Shown here piece after piece: positions 1 through 12,141 of a stretch of DNA of 64,000 nt (position 1 is the first letter of the stretch; each line of letters starts with the position of its first letter). The stretch comes from Eleusine coracana subsp. coracana (taxonomy: Eukaryota; Streptophyta; Magnoliopsida; Poales; Poaceae). The notes beneath the pieces are model-generated. The model worked only from the letters and a program-made list of their open reading frames with translations. It was not told the origin of the DNA and ran no database searches. The translations under genes and the position numbers were made by a program. Where the stretch lies: contig CM064421.1 in NCBI GenBank assembly GCA_032690845.1, positions 40,476,963-40,540,962 of the forward strand, written 5' to 3'.

Positions 1-719
1 GGCCCCGAGTCCAGATGCGGGGAACGAATCCCGCGAGACGGCGCGACAGGGGCGCGCGGCGGCGACTTGCCATCTCCATTCCGGCGTCCTTCCCCTCCGA
101 TCGCCGGCTTCACGCCGGGAAATCGCGCTTCCCTACCCGTCTGCTCTTGCGTGCCAGGATTTTGGGCTATCATCATCCTCGGATTCTGAGGCCAAGGAGC
201 TCCATCACACCGTGGACTATCATCATCAGAAATCAATCTTCGTGCTGAGCCGGCTGTCGGCCTCCAGTAGATGAGAAGAGACGACTCGTCTACTGAAGAC
301 GCGGCAGCCGTGGTCTCGAGATCCAGTCGCTTGCCGACATGAACGCCGGCATCTTCTCCCCCCAGACCTCCCATTTCCTTCCTTGTGCCTCGACCAAAGT
401 CCCTGCTCGTTCCGCTACTGAATCTCGACCCGTTCTGATTTCTGATCGCTTAATGCAGTTCAATTAGATGTACTAGTAAACCTAAAGACTTTTACACCGA
501 TGTGTACTTTTTTTAGCATGGGTTCTGCATAGATAAGCGAATCTATAGAGTTTTGTTTAAAACGTGTGGAACGTTTAACTTTCATGCTTGAATTTGCAAA
601 TATATCTTCTAATAGTTTCATTTCTTCTTTTTCAGTTGATGAGCCTTACCTTGGAAATAGAATCCTGTAGTGCAGTGGACTCAACCATTTGATGCGCACA
701 TGCGGTTGTCCTCGACCAG
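1..719 (+). ncRNA. Possible spliced non-coding transcript at window edge
   Basis: The first 470 bases are GC-rich, unlike the AT-rich sequence after them, and look like a promoter-proximal or exonic stretch. A short block at 636-719 is bounded by a pyrimidine-rich tract ending in CAG at 631-635 and by a GT donor at 720, so it resembles an internal exon. All three forward frames of that block contain a stop, so it would be non-coding or UTR. A 43-codon reading frame starts at 339 but matches nothing I recognise. The strand is inferred from the splice signals. It could equally be the edge of a gene lying mostly outside the window. Confidence 0.25.
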
Positions 720-3300
720 GTACTGTATCATCCATCCCACCTTATCCTCTTGCCACTATAACAATTTCAATGGCCCCGAAAGGTGCTTTTATGAAATTAG
801 TTGAGAGAACCTTCGAAAATACACCTTTTGTCGGTGAGGAAATCAGACAGAAAAGATATAGAGAGGAACAAATAGTCTTATCCTCCGAACAAGATGATTC
901 TTGACTTGTTGTACTTATAAACACAGGTAACACGCAGAAGCAGAGGGTGTTCCTTTCGTAGTACCATATAATGAAACGGTAATACACCAATTTTTTTGAG
1001 AACCACATTGCTGTAACTTCACCTACGAAGTAACACCACTGTAAGTACATTGCTTCATTTTCTGTAACTAGTATATCGCTACGGTAACATTTAGTAACAA
1101 AAATAGAACAACCAATATATAATATTATTTTGCGGCAATCAAATACAACATGAGAGCTATGGGCCTATGGTACAATGGATTGAAAAGGAAATTCACAACG
1201 CAATTAACTCACAAGTACATCAGGTTGTTTGGTTCACGTCACATTGTTAAAGCTGAGTCCATGTGTCTCTGTTCCACTAGGAGCAGCATGGGCACTAGCA
1301 CTATTGATGCTTGACCTACAAATTAACTCTCTCCTGGGTTATAATTTCGTAACCACTACAATAAAACTCTATGTTCATATCTACGCTCAAAGCGGTGAAA
1401 GGGAAACGCACTGAATCACTCAGATCAGCACAGCAGCATCACATGGTTAGGTCCATGTCGCAAATCGGAAAATTATATTCTTGATGATCAACATTATTGT
1501 CTCTAGACAAGCATGATTAGTGGATTAATCTCGAATTGACTGTTAACAACTATTAGCACTTAGGCAATCCTGACTCCTGACCTCCATATATAGGTCGGCA
1601 ACAGCCAATACATGCATAATCATTAACTCAACTGGTTGCAATAACGGCTTAAAGAAAAACTCGTTGTAAGAACGCGAGTATTATTCATGGCTAATTAATT
1701 CCATTAGCTATATTTGGGGGTGAAGTGAAGTAACCAGTTTTAGTTATCTGAATAATGATTATTTTCTATTTCATATACATATATGCTTTTACGGTACGCC
1801 AAATGGACACCTGGAGCCCTTGTAGCCTTGTAGAGGTTAGCACCACAGATGCACCACTTAGCTAGTGCCGCTTTTTAGCTGCAAGTAAGAAGGTAACACT
1901 AGAACGACACACTTCTTTTCCTTTTTCAATTGCAAAAGAAGTTTGTATTCTAGAGTAGTTAATAAACTTATGAAAGAATAATGTGTAAGCTAGTGGCAAG
2001 AATATTATCTCCTTATCAAGAATAGGCAAAAAGAAAGAAAAAATGATTTGTGTTGTCACAGTCTAACCAGCGAAATCAGTTAGCACCAAAGCTTACAACT
2101 ATTCAGTGCTTGCAACATAGTCTATTCTGATCAGGTTAATAAAGAGGCTTCTGTTGCTTACAATCTTCCATCCTCTGAGTTACTTGAGAAGGGTAGAGAC
2201 CAAAAGAAATTATCCCTACTTGTCAAACTCCAAAATAGATCAATTCACCCAGATTTCACCTATTTAACATATTTTCACTTATGCATTTGCTTCAAAAAAA
2301 TGACTTATAGTAAGCTGTTTGCTAACTTTATCGTCGTGATAAAAAAACATTTAACTATAAAATATAGGTGTGAACCTTTCGGTTCTTCAAAAGAGAAAAA
2401 AAAAAAGAACACGGATGAACTACCACTAACTGATACACAATGGGTAGGTTGACCCTTTAGCTACATCTTACTGCCGATAGGTTTTTTATAGTGTCTTGAA
2501 AGTGTCATTTTTTTTTGTATCAGAGAAGCAAAGTCTCCTCTCCTTACCTTAAAAGACTTTACACAACGCTTCTCATCTGGCCCTCTGCCATTTGGATCCT
2601 TGTGGAGTTTATCCAATGAGTAATTCTGCGGAGATACAGACGACAAAGGGAAGGCTCCTTCCCTCGTCAACATCAGTAATGGAGCGTTACACAACACGCT
2701 TTAGCGTGCGTCCATATATCTATGGCTAATGGCTCCTCATCAGTGAAGGTTACGGTAGACAGTTCCTTTTCTGTTTTGTGGGAGCGCAGTGCATTGTGCC
2801 TCAGAAGGAATCCTTTCTGCTTATCCATTGCCAAATCAACATTGCATTTAACACAGTTTCGTCATGCCCTGTTCGTAGCAAAGAATTATCACCATCTCTG
2901 ATTAATTATAACCAGTTTTTTTTAATAGCCCAACCATTTGGAATATCTCGTTGGTCACATTTTTGTTTTAGTCTAATTTTGGGTTATAAATATGTGATAT
3001 CAAATTACTTGCAGAGACAAAAAAAAAAGATATTAGTTTGTACGTACAGCTCATCACCTGACTCTGCTTTGCTTGGACCAAATGTTTGTTTTGTAACTCG
3101 GTTCCAAGAAAGGGTCGCCGAAGTCTGCGTCGCTCTCGTGCCAGCTCTGTGCACTACCCGTGTGACTTTGCGACACGGCTCCATTTGTCGCCGCGGCCCA
3201 GGGGCGTGCTTTCTCTTCAAACGCACTCCTCTCCGCCGTCAATTTCCTCGCGTAAGCCGGGAGGAGACAATGGGGTGATCCTGAAGAAACCCGGGAACGC
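720..3300. other. Gene-free AT-rich stretch upstream of MAP70
   Basis: This stretch is AT-rich with frequent stops in all frames. The short frames around 742-1050, 1229-1414 and 2461-2697 show no recognisable domain and no supporting splice signals. The last 250 bases become GC-richer and lead into the MAP70 promoter. Confidence 0.5.
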
Positions 3301-3305
3301 AGCCA

Positions 3306-3311
3306 TATAAT
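3306..3311 (+). promoter_or_regulatory. TATA box of the MAP70 gene
   Basis: A TATAAT stretch follows a GC-rich region and lies about 180 bases before the MAP70 start codon. Transcription would begin near 3335-3345. No other ATG occurs between there and the start at 3490, so the leader has no upstream reading frame. Confidence 0.5.
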
Positions 3312-3489
3312 CCCAACCAAACCCACACGTTTGGGTGTTCAACGCGCATTCTTCTCTGCATTAGGTGAGAAGAGGTGAACCCTGCTAGTCTGCTTGCTTG
3401 CTAGTTGCTACTGCTGCTGTAGCCTGTAGCAGCTATAGCCTAGCTTGACTCACTGTATCTGAATCGAGGGACGGAACTATTAGGACGAG

Positions 3490-6400
3490 ATGGGTAGCTT
3501 GGGAGAGGTCGATCATGGCAAGGAGATGCATGGCCATGGCCATCCTGATCCCGTCGTCGACGAGCTCAACAGGCTGGAGAATCTACTCAGAGGTATGCTC
3601 GTCTGGCTATAGCTAGCACCCTGCAGCGTTGCATCAATGCACAAGTTGATCAGATTGCTCAACAAGATATATCTATGCACGACCAGGGTGTATACGCATT
3701 TTGAGGCATTTCACGATTTATTTTTTGACCAATTTCTATTGTTGGGTAATAAACGTCTCAATTGTCACCAACAAGAGATGTTTTAGAAGGTAAATCGTAG
3801 CATATGCGATGCATTAACATTGCAGTACGTGGAGAGCTGTCTTTTTTTTGGGCCAAGCAACTTTCATGTGCTCTGTTTTGATTCGGAGTTACAGTAAGGT
3901 TCTTGGCCCCGGTCAGAAAATTTTCATTTGTGTGTACTGTGCAAGGTAATGAACAAATACATGCACATTTTACTCAAGTGTGTGACTGTCTATGCAAGAT
4001 AATTAAATATAAACTTCTGACCTATGAATGCAGAATAGGTAAGAACAAACCTAATTTCCACTGAATATCAAATATCTTTTGCATTTAGCTTAACAGTTTT
4101 CTAGCCCTGCCACATGCCGCAAATTCCTGTGGAAGGATGGACTGGTGGAGCCTGGTTATTAGTTACTTATGTTTCAGTAAAGGGTACAAATTAACTAAAT
4201 ATAAATGGCATTTTCATCCCAGAAAATTCTATCATGCTCTTCCCCCACCCCAGACCACCCCACCACACACACCCATACAAAATTCTCAGGAATCAGATGA
4301 AACTGCCTGTTGTGCAAACGATACACAAAGGCTGGAACAAGTAAACTTTCTTGTAGGTTGGTGGACAGGTTTGCGCAGATTCTAAGTTACAAGATAGTGA
4401 CAAAATTAAAACTCGGAATTTTTAGTGTATGCGTGGTTGGTAGGACGTCAAGCAATTGAACGGAGAATTAGCATGCCTAGCTGGTAGGTTGTCTATCAGC
4501 ACCCTTTTAATTGGTACTTCAATTAGTTTTCACTGATATGTGTAAGCTAAATGTAGTTCCTTTACTTTAATTACCATCAGCATTCAGGCAGTTAACTATG
4601 TCTTAACATCACAGGCCCTGCCGTTATGACTTTTTTTTTTTGACGGTAGCCGTTATGACTTATGACCCACATGATTAATGTATACATGGCAAAGATATTT
4701 AGAAACTTTTGAACTGCCACTTGATTTATTCTTTTCTACAGCAGTAAATTTACCTACCCCTTTTCTCAATATTGCCAAGAAAAAGAATCACCCAGACCAA
4801 CTTTACTGCTTTCGTACTTTATATAAGCAAAAAAGGCTCTTGTCATGTCATCTGCCTCATTCAACCACTTCACTTTTATGAAATTACTTCTTGGTCACTC
4901 TCAACATATAGAGAGAAAATTCGTAGATCTTTATCTTGCCCAAGTCAGTATTTTATTTCAGAAAAATTACCATTTAAGCAACTCTTATATTGGCCAAGAA
5001 TTTCAACTGAAAATGTCTAGTTGTAGCCCATAAACCTTCTTTCTGAAACAACTTACGCTATAAGTGTGAAAAGGGGCTTACTCCATAAGTGTGAAAAGGA
5101 GCTTTTTTTTTTTTGACCTGAAGTGAAAAGGAGCTTTCATTTCTATTTGGGATTAATTTTTAAAGTTTCATCTTCAGAAAAGGAGAGAGAGCTAGGACAT
5201 GCATATAGTGAAATAAAAGGCTTCAAGGTGACCGAAGCTCTGAAGGACAAAGCTATTGCTGAGGTAATATGTTCAACAAGTTAAACTTCGGACACAAATG
5301 TCTAGGCACTATCTTACTGCATTAACTTTACTTTGTATTGTTGTAGCTGAGCAAGGAACTGAAGAAACAGGAGGAGAAGATGACAAGTTTGGAGAAACAG
5401 ATTGAGCAGAAGGTTTGTTATTAGTTCCTTCAAATCAGTTTCAGTATTTGCACCTTTTTACTTCAAATTGCATAGACATTAAAATCTGTTAACTGTTGAT
5501 CATTTACATCATACTTTAACAGAATCTTGATGTGAAAAGACTAAGCAACGAGCGTAAAGAAGCATTGGCTGCGCAGTTCGCCGTGGAGGCAACACTAAGA
5601 AGGATCCACTCTTCTCAGAAAGACGAGGAAGCAGTCCCCTTTGATGCCATCATAGCACCCTTGGAATCAGACATAAAAAAGTACAGACATGAGGTAGTTT
5701 AAATTTGGCAATAATATTTGGCCATGAAAGCAAAAAATCAACATCCGTTGTATATTCAGTTAGTTTATCGACGGTTCCTCTTTGGGCATCAGATTGCAGT
5801 GCTCCAGGATGACAACAAGGCTCTAGAACGGCATCTAAAGTTGAAGGAGACAGCGCTTCTTGAAGCAGGAAACATTTTGCGTAGCGCCCTTGAGAGGGCA
5901 CTGATAGTAGAGGATGTTCAGAACCAGAACATTGAACTACAGAAGCAGATGGAGATCTACCATGTAAGTACACGACAACATTGTTTAATTGCCGAGCAGC
6001 CACTAGTCTTTGTTCTGGTATGACGTTATGGAACAAATCTTTCTTTCCGGTGTAGGAGGAGAACAAGTTGTTAGAGAAGAGTAACAGACAGAAGGTGTTA
6101 GAGATCGAGAAGCTCTCACATACCATCAGTGAGCTTGAGGAGTCCATTCTTGCTACTGGTGATGTTGCCAATGCAGTGCGTTTCTACCAGAATCAGGCTG
6201 CTAAGCTGAAAGTAAGCGCAGTTCTAGTGCACACGTAATTCAGATGTTGGATTCCACCAAGTTTCTTGGTTATATAACGTACTCAAACATGCAGGAGGAA
6301 AACAAAACTCTTGGCAGGGAGCTAGCTCGAGCCAAGGTCTATGTCAACCGTGTTGCATCGACGGCGGCGAATGAATGGAAAGACGACTCTGATAAGCTTA

Positions 6401-7230
6401 TGCCTGTCAAGAGATGGCTGGAAGAACGAAGACTACTGCAGGTACCCTTTGTTATGTACATGCAGGTGAAATACTATAGCGATTTGTATATGGAAACCAA
6501 TTATAAACAATCATGCAGGGCGAGATACAGAGACTGCGTGACAAAATAACAATAGCCGAGAAATCTGCGAAGATTGAAGCCCAGCTTAACGTAAGCAGTA
6601 TCAAGTAACTATTTTCATGCAATTTGCACCACTGAATTCTTAAAATAATTTCTATGCTTATGGCTTATTTCCTAGGACAAACTCAAAAGGAGATTGAAGT
6701 CACTGGAAGAAGACATGAGAAACGAAACGTTCAAGTCACATGCGAAAGAAATTAACAATCAAACCACTCCTAAAAGATCAACATCTCAACCAAGACAACC
6801 CAACACACACAGTGTGTCAAATAAATCATCTGAAACCACTGACAGAAAAAGGCCAAAATCTCAACCAAGGGCATCAATGGCAGGGAAGAAAGTGTTGAAG
6901 CAGCCAAATCCAGAAACCGAACCTGCAGACAAGGCTAGGAGCATTAAGGCATTTGACAGCCCAAGAGCAAGAAATGTTGTTGGCAAAGGGGACCGCCCAA
7001 TGAAAAGTCATCTATGGGCGCCGATAAGCAAAATAACCTCTGATTCTGAGAAGGAGAACAAAGAACAAAATCCAAATTCCAGGGCACATCTGAATGCTTC
7101 ACATTTAGAAGTACGTGATGACACGATATCACACACTGTATTTGATGCAAATGGCGAGTCTGGAGTTCAGTGTAGTGAACATGAACAAGCCACGGACGAC
7201 GAGAGAAATGCGTATAACTCCAATGCTTGA
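3490..7230 (+). CDS. MAP70: MAP70-family microtubule-associated protein, short type
   Basis: Plant-specific coiled-coil protein that binds cortical microtubules. Exons are 3490-3592, 5178-5263, 5347-5412, 5523-5693, 5793-5963, 6056-6211, 6295-6441, 6519-6590 and 6676-7230, all with GT-AG introns and consistent phase, giving 508 residues. Near the N-terminus the protein reads DPVVDELNRLENLLREKE, the typical MAP70 opening. Residues 30-330 are almost continuous heptad coiled coil, including the conserved block VKRWLEERRLLQGEIQRL. The last 170 residues are a basic, Ser/Pro-rich tail, which may contribute to microtubule binding. The length is close to Arabidopsis MAP70-5 (about 510), a type linked to xylem wall patterning, and shorter than MAP70-1 (about 620). 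Intron 1 is 1.6 kb and carries two poly-T micro-insertions. Family assignment is firm; the subtype is inferred from length. Confidence 0.93.
4620..4661. repeat. Poly-T micro-insertion with 13-bp duplication
   Basis: The 13-mer GCCGTTATGACTT occurs at 4620-4632 and again at 4649-4661. Between them sits a T-run followed by GACGGTA. This looks like the extreme 3' tail of a retroposon (poly-A on the minus strand) with its target-site duplication. It lies in MAP70 intron 1. Confidence 0.6.
5091..5137. repeat. Poly-T micro-insertion with 15-bp duplication
   Basis: GTGAAAAGGAGCTTT occurs at 5091-5105 and 5123-5137, separated by a T-run plus GACCTGAA. It has the same layout as the insertion at 4620-4661 in the same intron. 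A further partial copy of the left flank (AAGTGTGAAAAGG) lies just upstream near 5063, so local tandem duplication may also have contributed. Confidence 0.55.
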
Positions 7231-7316
7231 AGTAGTACTTGGGACAGCTGGGAACGTTGGAGTATTGGGAATTCTTTTTGCATGAGAGTAGATGGGCATA
7301 CCGTATTATACGTACA

Positions 7317-7419
7317 TGTAAGCATCCTCAATGGTAACTGTTTTCAAACATTCTACAGAAACTGTTTTACACCTAGACTTCTTTGTCTAACCTATTTCAT
7401 TTTTCTCTGCTCCTACAGA
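7317..7419 (+). other. Possible intron in the MAP70 3' UTR
   Basis: After the stop codon a donor-like ACAT/GTAAGC occurs at 7316-7317, and a pyrimidine-rich acceptor ending CTCCTACAG lies at 7411-7419. Splicing would remove about 100 bases of 3' UTR. This rests on signals only. Confidence 0.4.
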
Positions 7420-7635
7420 TGCAAGATGTGACTTATTTTGAACAGCATGTGTGTCCATCTGCAGCCGAATTTCTTCAGTACAGATTGTTAGGACAACGAG
7501 ACCAGCAGTGGTGTCGTCTTGTCTTTGTTCTCCCTTGTACATATAAATTAAGCCATAAACTTTGCTCGTGTAATATGTGCCTTCTGAAACGAAAGACCAA
7601 TTTGTGTGTTTTGAGGAAGTGTTTTGTTTTGCCTA

Positions 7636-7641
7636 AATAAA
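7636..7641 (+). terminator. Poly(A) signal of the MAP70 gene
   Basis: A canonical AATAAA lies 406 bases past the MAP70 stop codon, in T-rich sequence typical of a plant 3' end. The cleavage site would fall about 15-30 bases further on. Confidence 0.5.
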
Positions 7642-7659
7642 AGTTACTGTGACCGTACA

Positions 7660-8632
7660 AGCAATATAAAATAAAAACCAGTGCATGTTCGTTGACAGGT
7701 ATTCGAATCATCACAACACGAAAAAGGAATCACCGTTGTCTTTTCTTTGCAGTCCTTATTTGTTATTTCCATTCATTATACCTTTGAATTCCTTTTGTTA
7801 TTAAAGGAAGATGTAAGTAAATTAGATTATAAATATTAGAAATACTAAAAATTTGCTGAATGAACTCTTCAATCGTGGCATTTGCTATAGAACACTGAGA
7901 TAGGTTTCATTTGCTACAGGACATTAAGAAACAACTAGACATAGTGTCTAGTAGAAAATAAAGCTTGTTTTTAGTGTCCTATTGCCCATCAGTAAATTTT
8001 ACCAAATGTGGCAAAAAACAACAATTGTTTTGATAGTGTTCAACATGTGAGAAAGTTAGAGGTTTTGCACTCAGATTTCAAAAAATTATTGAGGGTTAAT
8101 GCAAAGGGTCCAACAAGTTGCAGCATTTTGCAACCTATAACAGAATATTTAGTTTTGAAACTTACTCTAAATGAAGAAATGCCATGGCGATATATGGAAT
8201 TTTGAATATTAAATATTAATAACATGACTAATTTTTTTTTTATATGTCAATGCAAACAAAAACAAACATGTAGCTCTTACTCAAAAGACACATAGAATGA
8301 AATTCATGTAAACTAGCATTTATTCAGTTAATTTATTAGAACTATTTTTCTCTCTCTAATTTTGCGTGCGGTTTGAATCTTTTAGTTGAAGCTAGACCAA
8401 AAGAATATAAAGCTACGTTCTCTGCCTTGTTTATATAATAATTATTATTTTTTATTTTTTATGAGAATATAAATAATCCATAATAACCTTAGAAAAAATT
8501 ATTCGATTAATTACTTTAAATTTGATTCAGGGAAATTAGTATTCATCATTTTTATTAAAAAATATAAGTTATTTCTATGGGCTTCATGGACCTGAACCCT
8601 CGTGGGCTAGAGGCTAAGGCCCACATATTTCG
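7660..8632. other. AT-rich spacer and TGGGC-rich promoter
   Basis: From 7660 to about 8570 the sequence is very AT-rich with no credible frame. The last 60 bases contain several TGGGC/GCCCA motifs. These are common in promoters of housekeeping plant genes (site II type) and probably serve the PLP-enzyme gene that follows. Confidence 0.45.
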
Positions 8633-8734
8633 ATGCGGACCGAGTCCGTCGTTCTGACGTCTTCTGCAGGCCTAGCCCAAAGACCTACGGCCGTCGCTCC
8701 TCTCTCCTCTCTGCTTCGCTCCCTCGAGCTTGCA

Positions 8735-11344
8735 ATGGCGGCTGCGACGGCGGCAGGAGCAGCCGCCGCGGCCGCCGCCGTATCCCTAATTGCATGCTAC
8801 CTCCTCCTCCACAGGAGCAGCAACAAGCTCCCGTGGTTCCTACACACCAGTTCCTCCCGCGCAAGCGGCCGACGGACGCGCCGCAGGGGTCTCGTGGAGG
8901 CCATCGGCAACACGCCCCTCATCCGCATCAACAGCCTCTCCGACGCCACAGGGTGCGAGGTAGGCGCTTGGATTTCTACCAATGTTCTCTACTTTGCATC
9001 TCTTGGCATAGTTGTGGATGTGGTGAGTTGTAACTGTTCTTTCTTGGGTTGTAGATTCTGGGGAAGGCCGAGTTCCTGAATCCGGGTGGCAGCGTAAAAG
9101 ACCGCGTGGCAGTAAAGATAGTCGAGGAGGTAATTTCTGCTACTTTGTTTTCATTAAAACTAACTTTTAGGAGAAGATTTGCAACGTACAATTTGTGGTG
9201 AGGTCACATAATTGGTGCTTTAAACATATAGATTTTCTTTGTAGATTGAGTTACCCCTTTGTAGTTTTTGAAGCAAGCATCACACTTCAGAACTCAACCT
9301 ATTATGCCAAATTGAAAATGTTCCACTAAGCAAGTTTCACCCCCTCCCATTTTATTCTTTTAGTTGATATAGTTGATTTGTTATGGGGTTCTTGCTAGAT
9401 CTTTGCCTGATCTATGGCGCTGGTCTGCAACATTACTTTTACCCTTTAACTTCGTTGACGCCAGATCTTTCTCCTCCAGGCTCTAGAATCTGGAGATCTC
9501 ATCAGTGGTGGTATGGTAACCGAAGGGAGCGCTGGAAGCACAGCTATTAGCTTGGCTACTGTTGCTCCTGCCTATGGTTGTAGGTGTCATGTTGTAATTC
9601 CTGATGATGCTGCCATCGAGAAGGTATGGTCTGTTTATGTGCTCCGTGATTTTTCGTTTTGCTTCAGCATTTACTACTTGAGTTATCTTTTTGTATGATA
9701 ATCTGAGTTCTGAATTGTGTTGGATGCTTTGCTTGGGCATATATGCTTAAAATATCATAAACTACTCAGTAATTGCATATAAGGAGGTTATACATCTTAG
9801 TTGTCAGAAGAACCCTGCTTGTTGCCTTGCTCTCATGTATGTATTTTTCGTAAAATATTTTTTTCCAGTCTCAAATAATAGAGGCGCTTGGAGCTACAGT
9901 TGAACGAGTGCGACCTGTTTCAATCACTCATAGAGACCATTTTGTCAATATTGCCAGAAGAAGGGCTTTGGAAGCAAACAATTCAGCAGCGGCACAAAGA
10001 GAATCAAACAAGACACAAACTAATGGTTTAGCACATGTTAGTTCTGAAACAACATATGGCAAGTTTGCAGTTACACAGAGAGAGTCAAACAATACACAAA
10101 CTAATGGTTTCGCACCAGTCGGTAGTGAAATGCCACATAGTGAGAAATGTGATCCAAATTCTGATTCTAAGGGAGGGTTCTTTGCCGACCAATTTGAGAA
10201 TATGGCAAACTATCGAGCACATTATGAATGGACTGGTCCTGAGATTTGGGAACAGACAAAAGGGACTCTGCATGCCTTTGTTGCTGCAGCTGGTACCGGT
10301 GGTACAATAGCAGGAGTCTCACAATATCTCAAGGTTTGGATGCTTATTAATTTATTATATTTTAGATATTTTGTTCTCAGATAAACATCTTTTTACACCT
10401 ATGATACTCCTTATTCAGGAAAAGAACAAAAACGTAAAATGCTATTTGATGGATCCCCCTGGATCTGGTCTGTTCAATAAGGTTACTAGAGGAGTGATGT
10501 ATACAAAAGAGGAGGCTGAGGGAAAAAGGCTCAAGAATCCTTTTGATACTATTACTGAAGGAATCGGAATCAACAGGGTTACTAGAAATTTCATGATGGC
10601 TGAATTGGATGGAGCTTATCGTGGAACAGATAAGGAAGCTGTTGAGATGTCAAGGTACGCACTTACAGTTGAAACTTCTGGTGAAGCATCAATTTATATC
10701 TCTAATGGCAATGAGAAAATTTTGGTGGTGCACCATTGGTCTGTAAACTTATCCAGTAATATTTTCTAACATATCTTACTAGAGTGTTTTCCCCAAATAT
10801 CGTGTATGCGTCGTCATTGACCTGTTACTGTATTGATCTTGTAATGCGTTCCTGAACTTGGTCCCCCTTAGTACTACTTCTAGTTCTAGACTTGTGAATT
10901 TATTTTTGTTATGTTACATGCGCAATTTCACCAAGTTAATGGAAGCCTGTTGTTTGACGAAGCATGTTTTTGAAGCAGCAATCAGCATTAAACACATGTT
11001 ATATTAAAATGAATGAAAGTAGTTGGCGGCAGTTGTTCAGTATTTCATATTGTGGAACTTTGATATGAAAATCAAGAAAATTATTCAAATTATTTGACCT
11101 CAATTTACTTGGAACTTAACTTAGGTTCTTGCTGAGAAATGATGGACTATTCCTTGGGAGTTCTTCTGCCATGAATTGTGTTGGGGCTGTAAGAGTTGCT
11201 CAAGATTTGGGTCCAGGGCATACAATTGTGACAATTCTCTGTGACAGCGGAATGAGGCATCTTAGCAAGTTCTTCAATGACCAGTATTTGGCTGATCATG
11301 GATTGACTCCAACAGCTACTGGTCTGGAATTTCTGGATAAATGA
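8735..11344 (+). CDS. Membrane-anchored cysteine-synthase-like PLP enzyme
   Basis: Fold-type II PLP enzyme of the cysteine synthase/cystathionine beta-synthase family. Exons are 8735-8959, 9055-9129, 9480-9623, 9869-10333, 10419-10654 and 11125-11344, giving 454 residues. Residues 5-22 are an Ala-rich hydrophobic helix followed by Arg-rich sequence, a likely N-terminal anchor. The domain opens with GLVEAIGNTPLIRI. The PLP lysine is in NPGGSVKDRV, and the substrate loop reads TEGSAGSTA where classical O-acetylserine lyases have TSGNTG. It ends with LCDSGMRHLSKFF. This pattern fits the plant homologues of the fungal mitochondrial-outer-membrane type (yeast Mcy1/YGR012W) rather than soluble OASTL; the substrate is uncertain. 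Exon 4 carries a polar insert of about 75 residues with an internal duplication. An in-frame ATG at 8633 would add 34 residues; I prefer 8735 because the hydrophobic anchor begins there. Confidence 0.88.
9990..10151 (+). repeat. In-frame 81-bp tandem duplication in exon 4
   Basis: Two copies of an 81-base unit follow each other, near 9990-10070 and 10071-10151. Both contain TCAAACAA.ACACAAACTAATGGTTT and encode Gln-Arg-Glu-Ser-Asn-(Lys/Asn)-Thr-Gln-Thr-Asn-Gly. The period is a multiple of three, so the frame is kept. It lengthens a polar loop of the PLP enzyme. Confidence 0.8.
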
Positions 11345-12141
11345 GCAAATTATCGGAAATTCAGTTCTGTGTGATGTCTGTCTTGACAGTGGGTGCAGGC
11401 TAGTAAGAGAGCGCCTCCAGGCGGCTGCCCAGAATACCTCAAGTTTTATGTTACTCCTACCTTCTTGAAGGCATCCCTTAAAGATGAAGCATCGGTGTGT
11501 AGTTGGAACAGGAGTTGCCATTTGATAGGTTTGGGATAGCCAGATTCTTCTTGTTTTGATATACTTTATTGACGATGTATCCAGCAAGAATGTTGCGTTG
11601 TAGTATCATTACGGCAAACAACTGCAAGATACAAGTTGCAGATTAATCAATGATTTCTTCACCATTTAGACCTTTTGTGTTGTACACTTGTACAGTGGCC
11701 ATGGTTTCGTTTGTACACTCTTCTTGCTGGCACTCTCGTGCTAGCATGGTGTTAATAGGTGACATTAAATTGAACTGATGGATAGCTCCATCCAACATAT
11801 TTGTCCGCTTCAATACCAGTCTGTTGATCAAAATTTTGCTTCTCCGTTATCTTTCCAAAACCTAGTGGACAAACAGTTGTTCTGAAAACAATGTAATTTG
11901 TAAGCCTCATTTGCATCCATCATGGTGATGTTACATACAAGTAAGAGTTGCTAACTATTCAATTGAATGAACTGAAACTGGTATTCATTGGTCTATGAGC
12001 TTCTAGATGAAAGTAATATAGAAGGGATGTTTATAAACTAGAAGGGAGCAACTGAGCAACTACCTGCAGAAATCTGTGGAGGAGGCTATCTGAGAGCAAC
12101 TGCAGATTACACGGAAAAATCCTATGTACGCCTTAACCGTT
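11345..12141. other. Convergent 3' regions of PLP enzyme and PPR-SMR gene
   Basis: This is the tail-to-tail spacer between the + strand PLP enzyme and the - strand PPR gene. It holds the 3' UTRs of both. I see no further gene. The small frame at 11643-11831 has no recognisable content. Confidence 0.5.
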
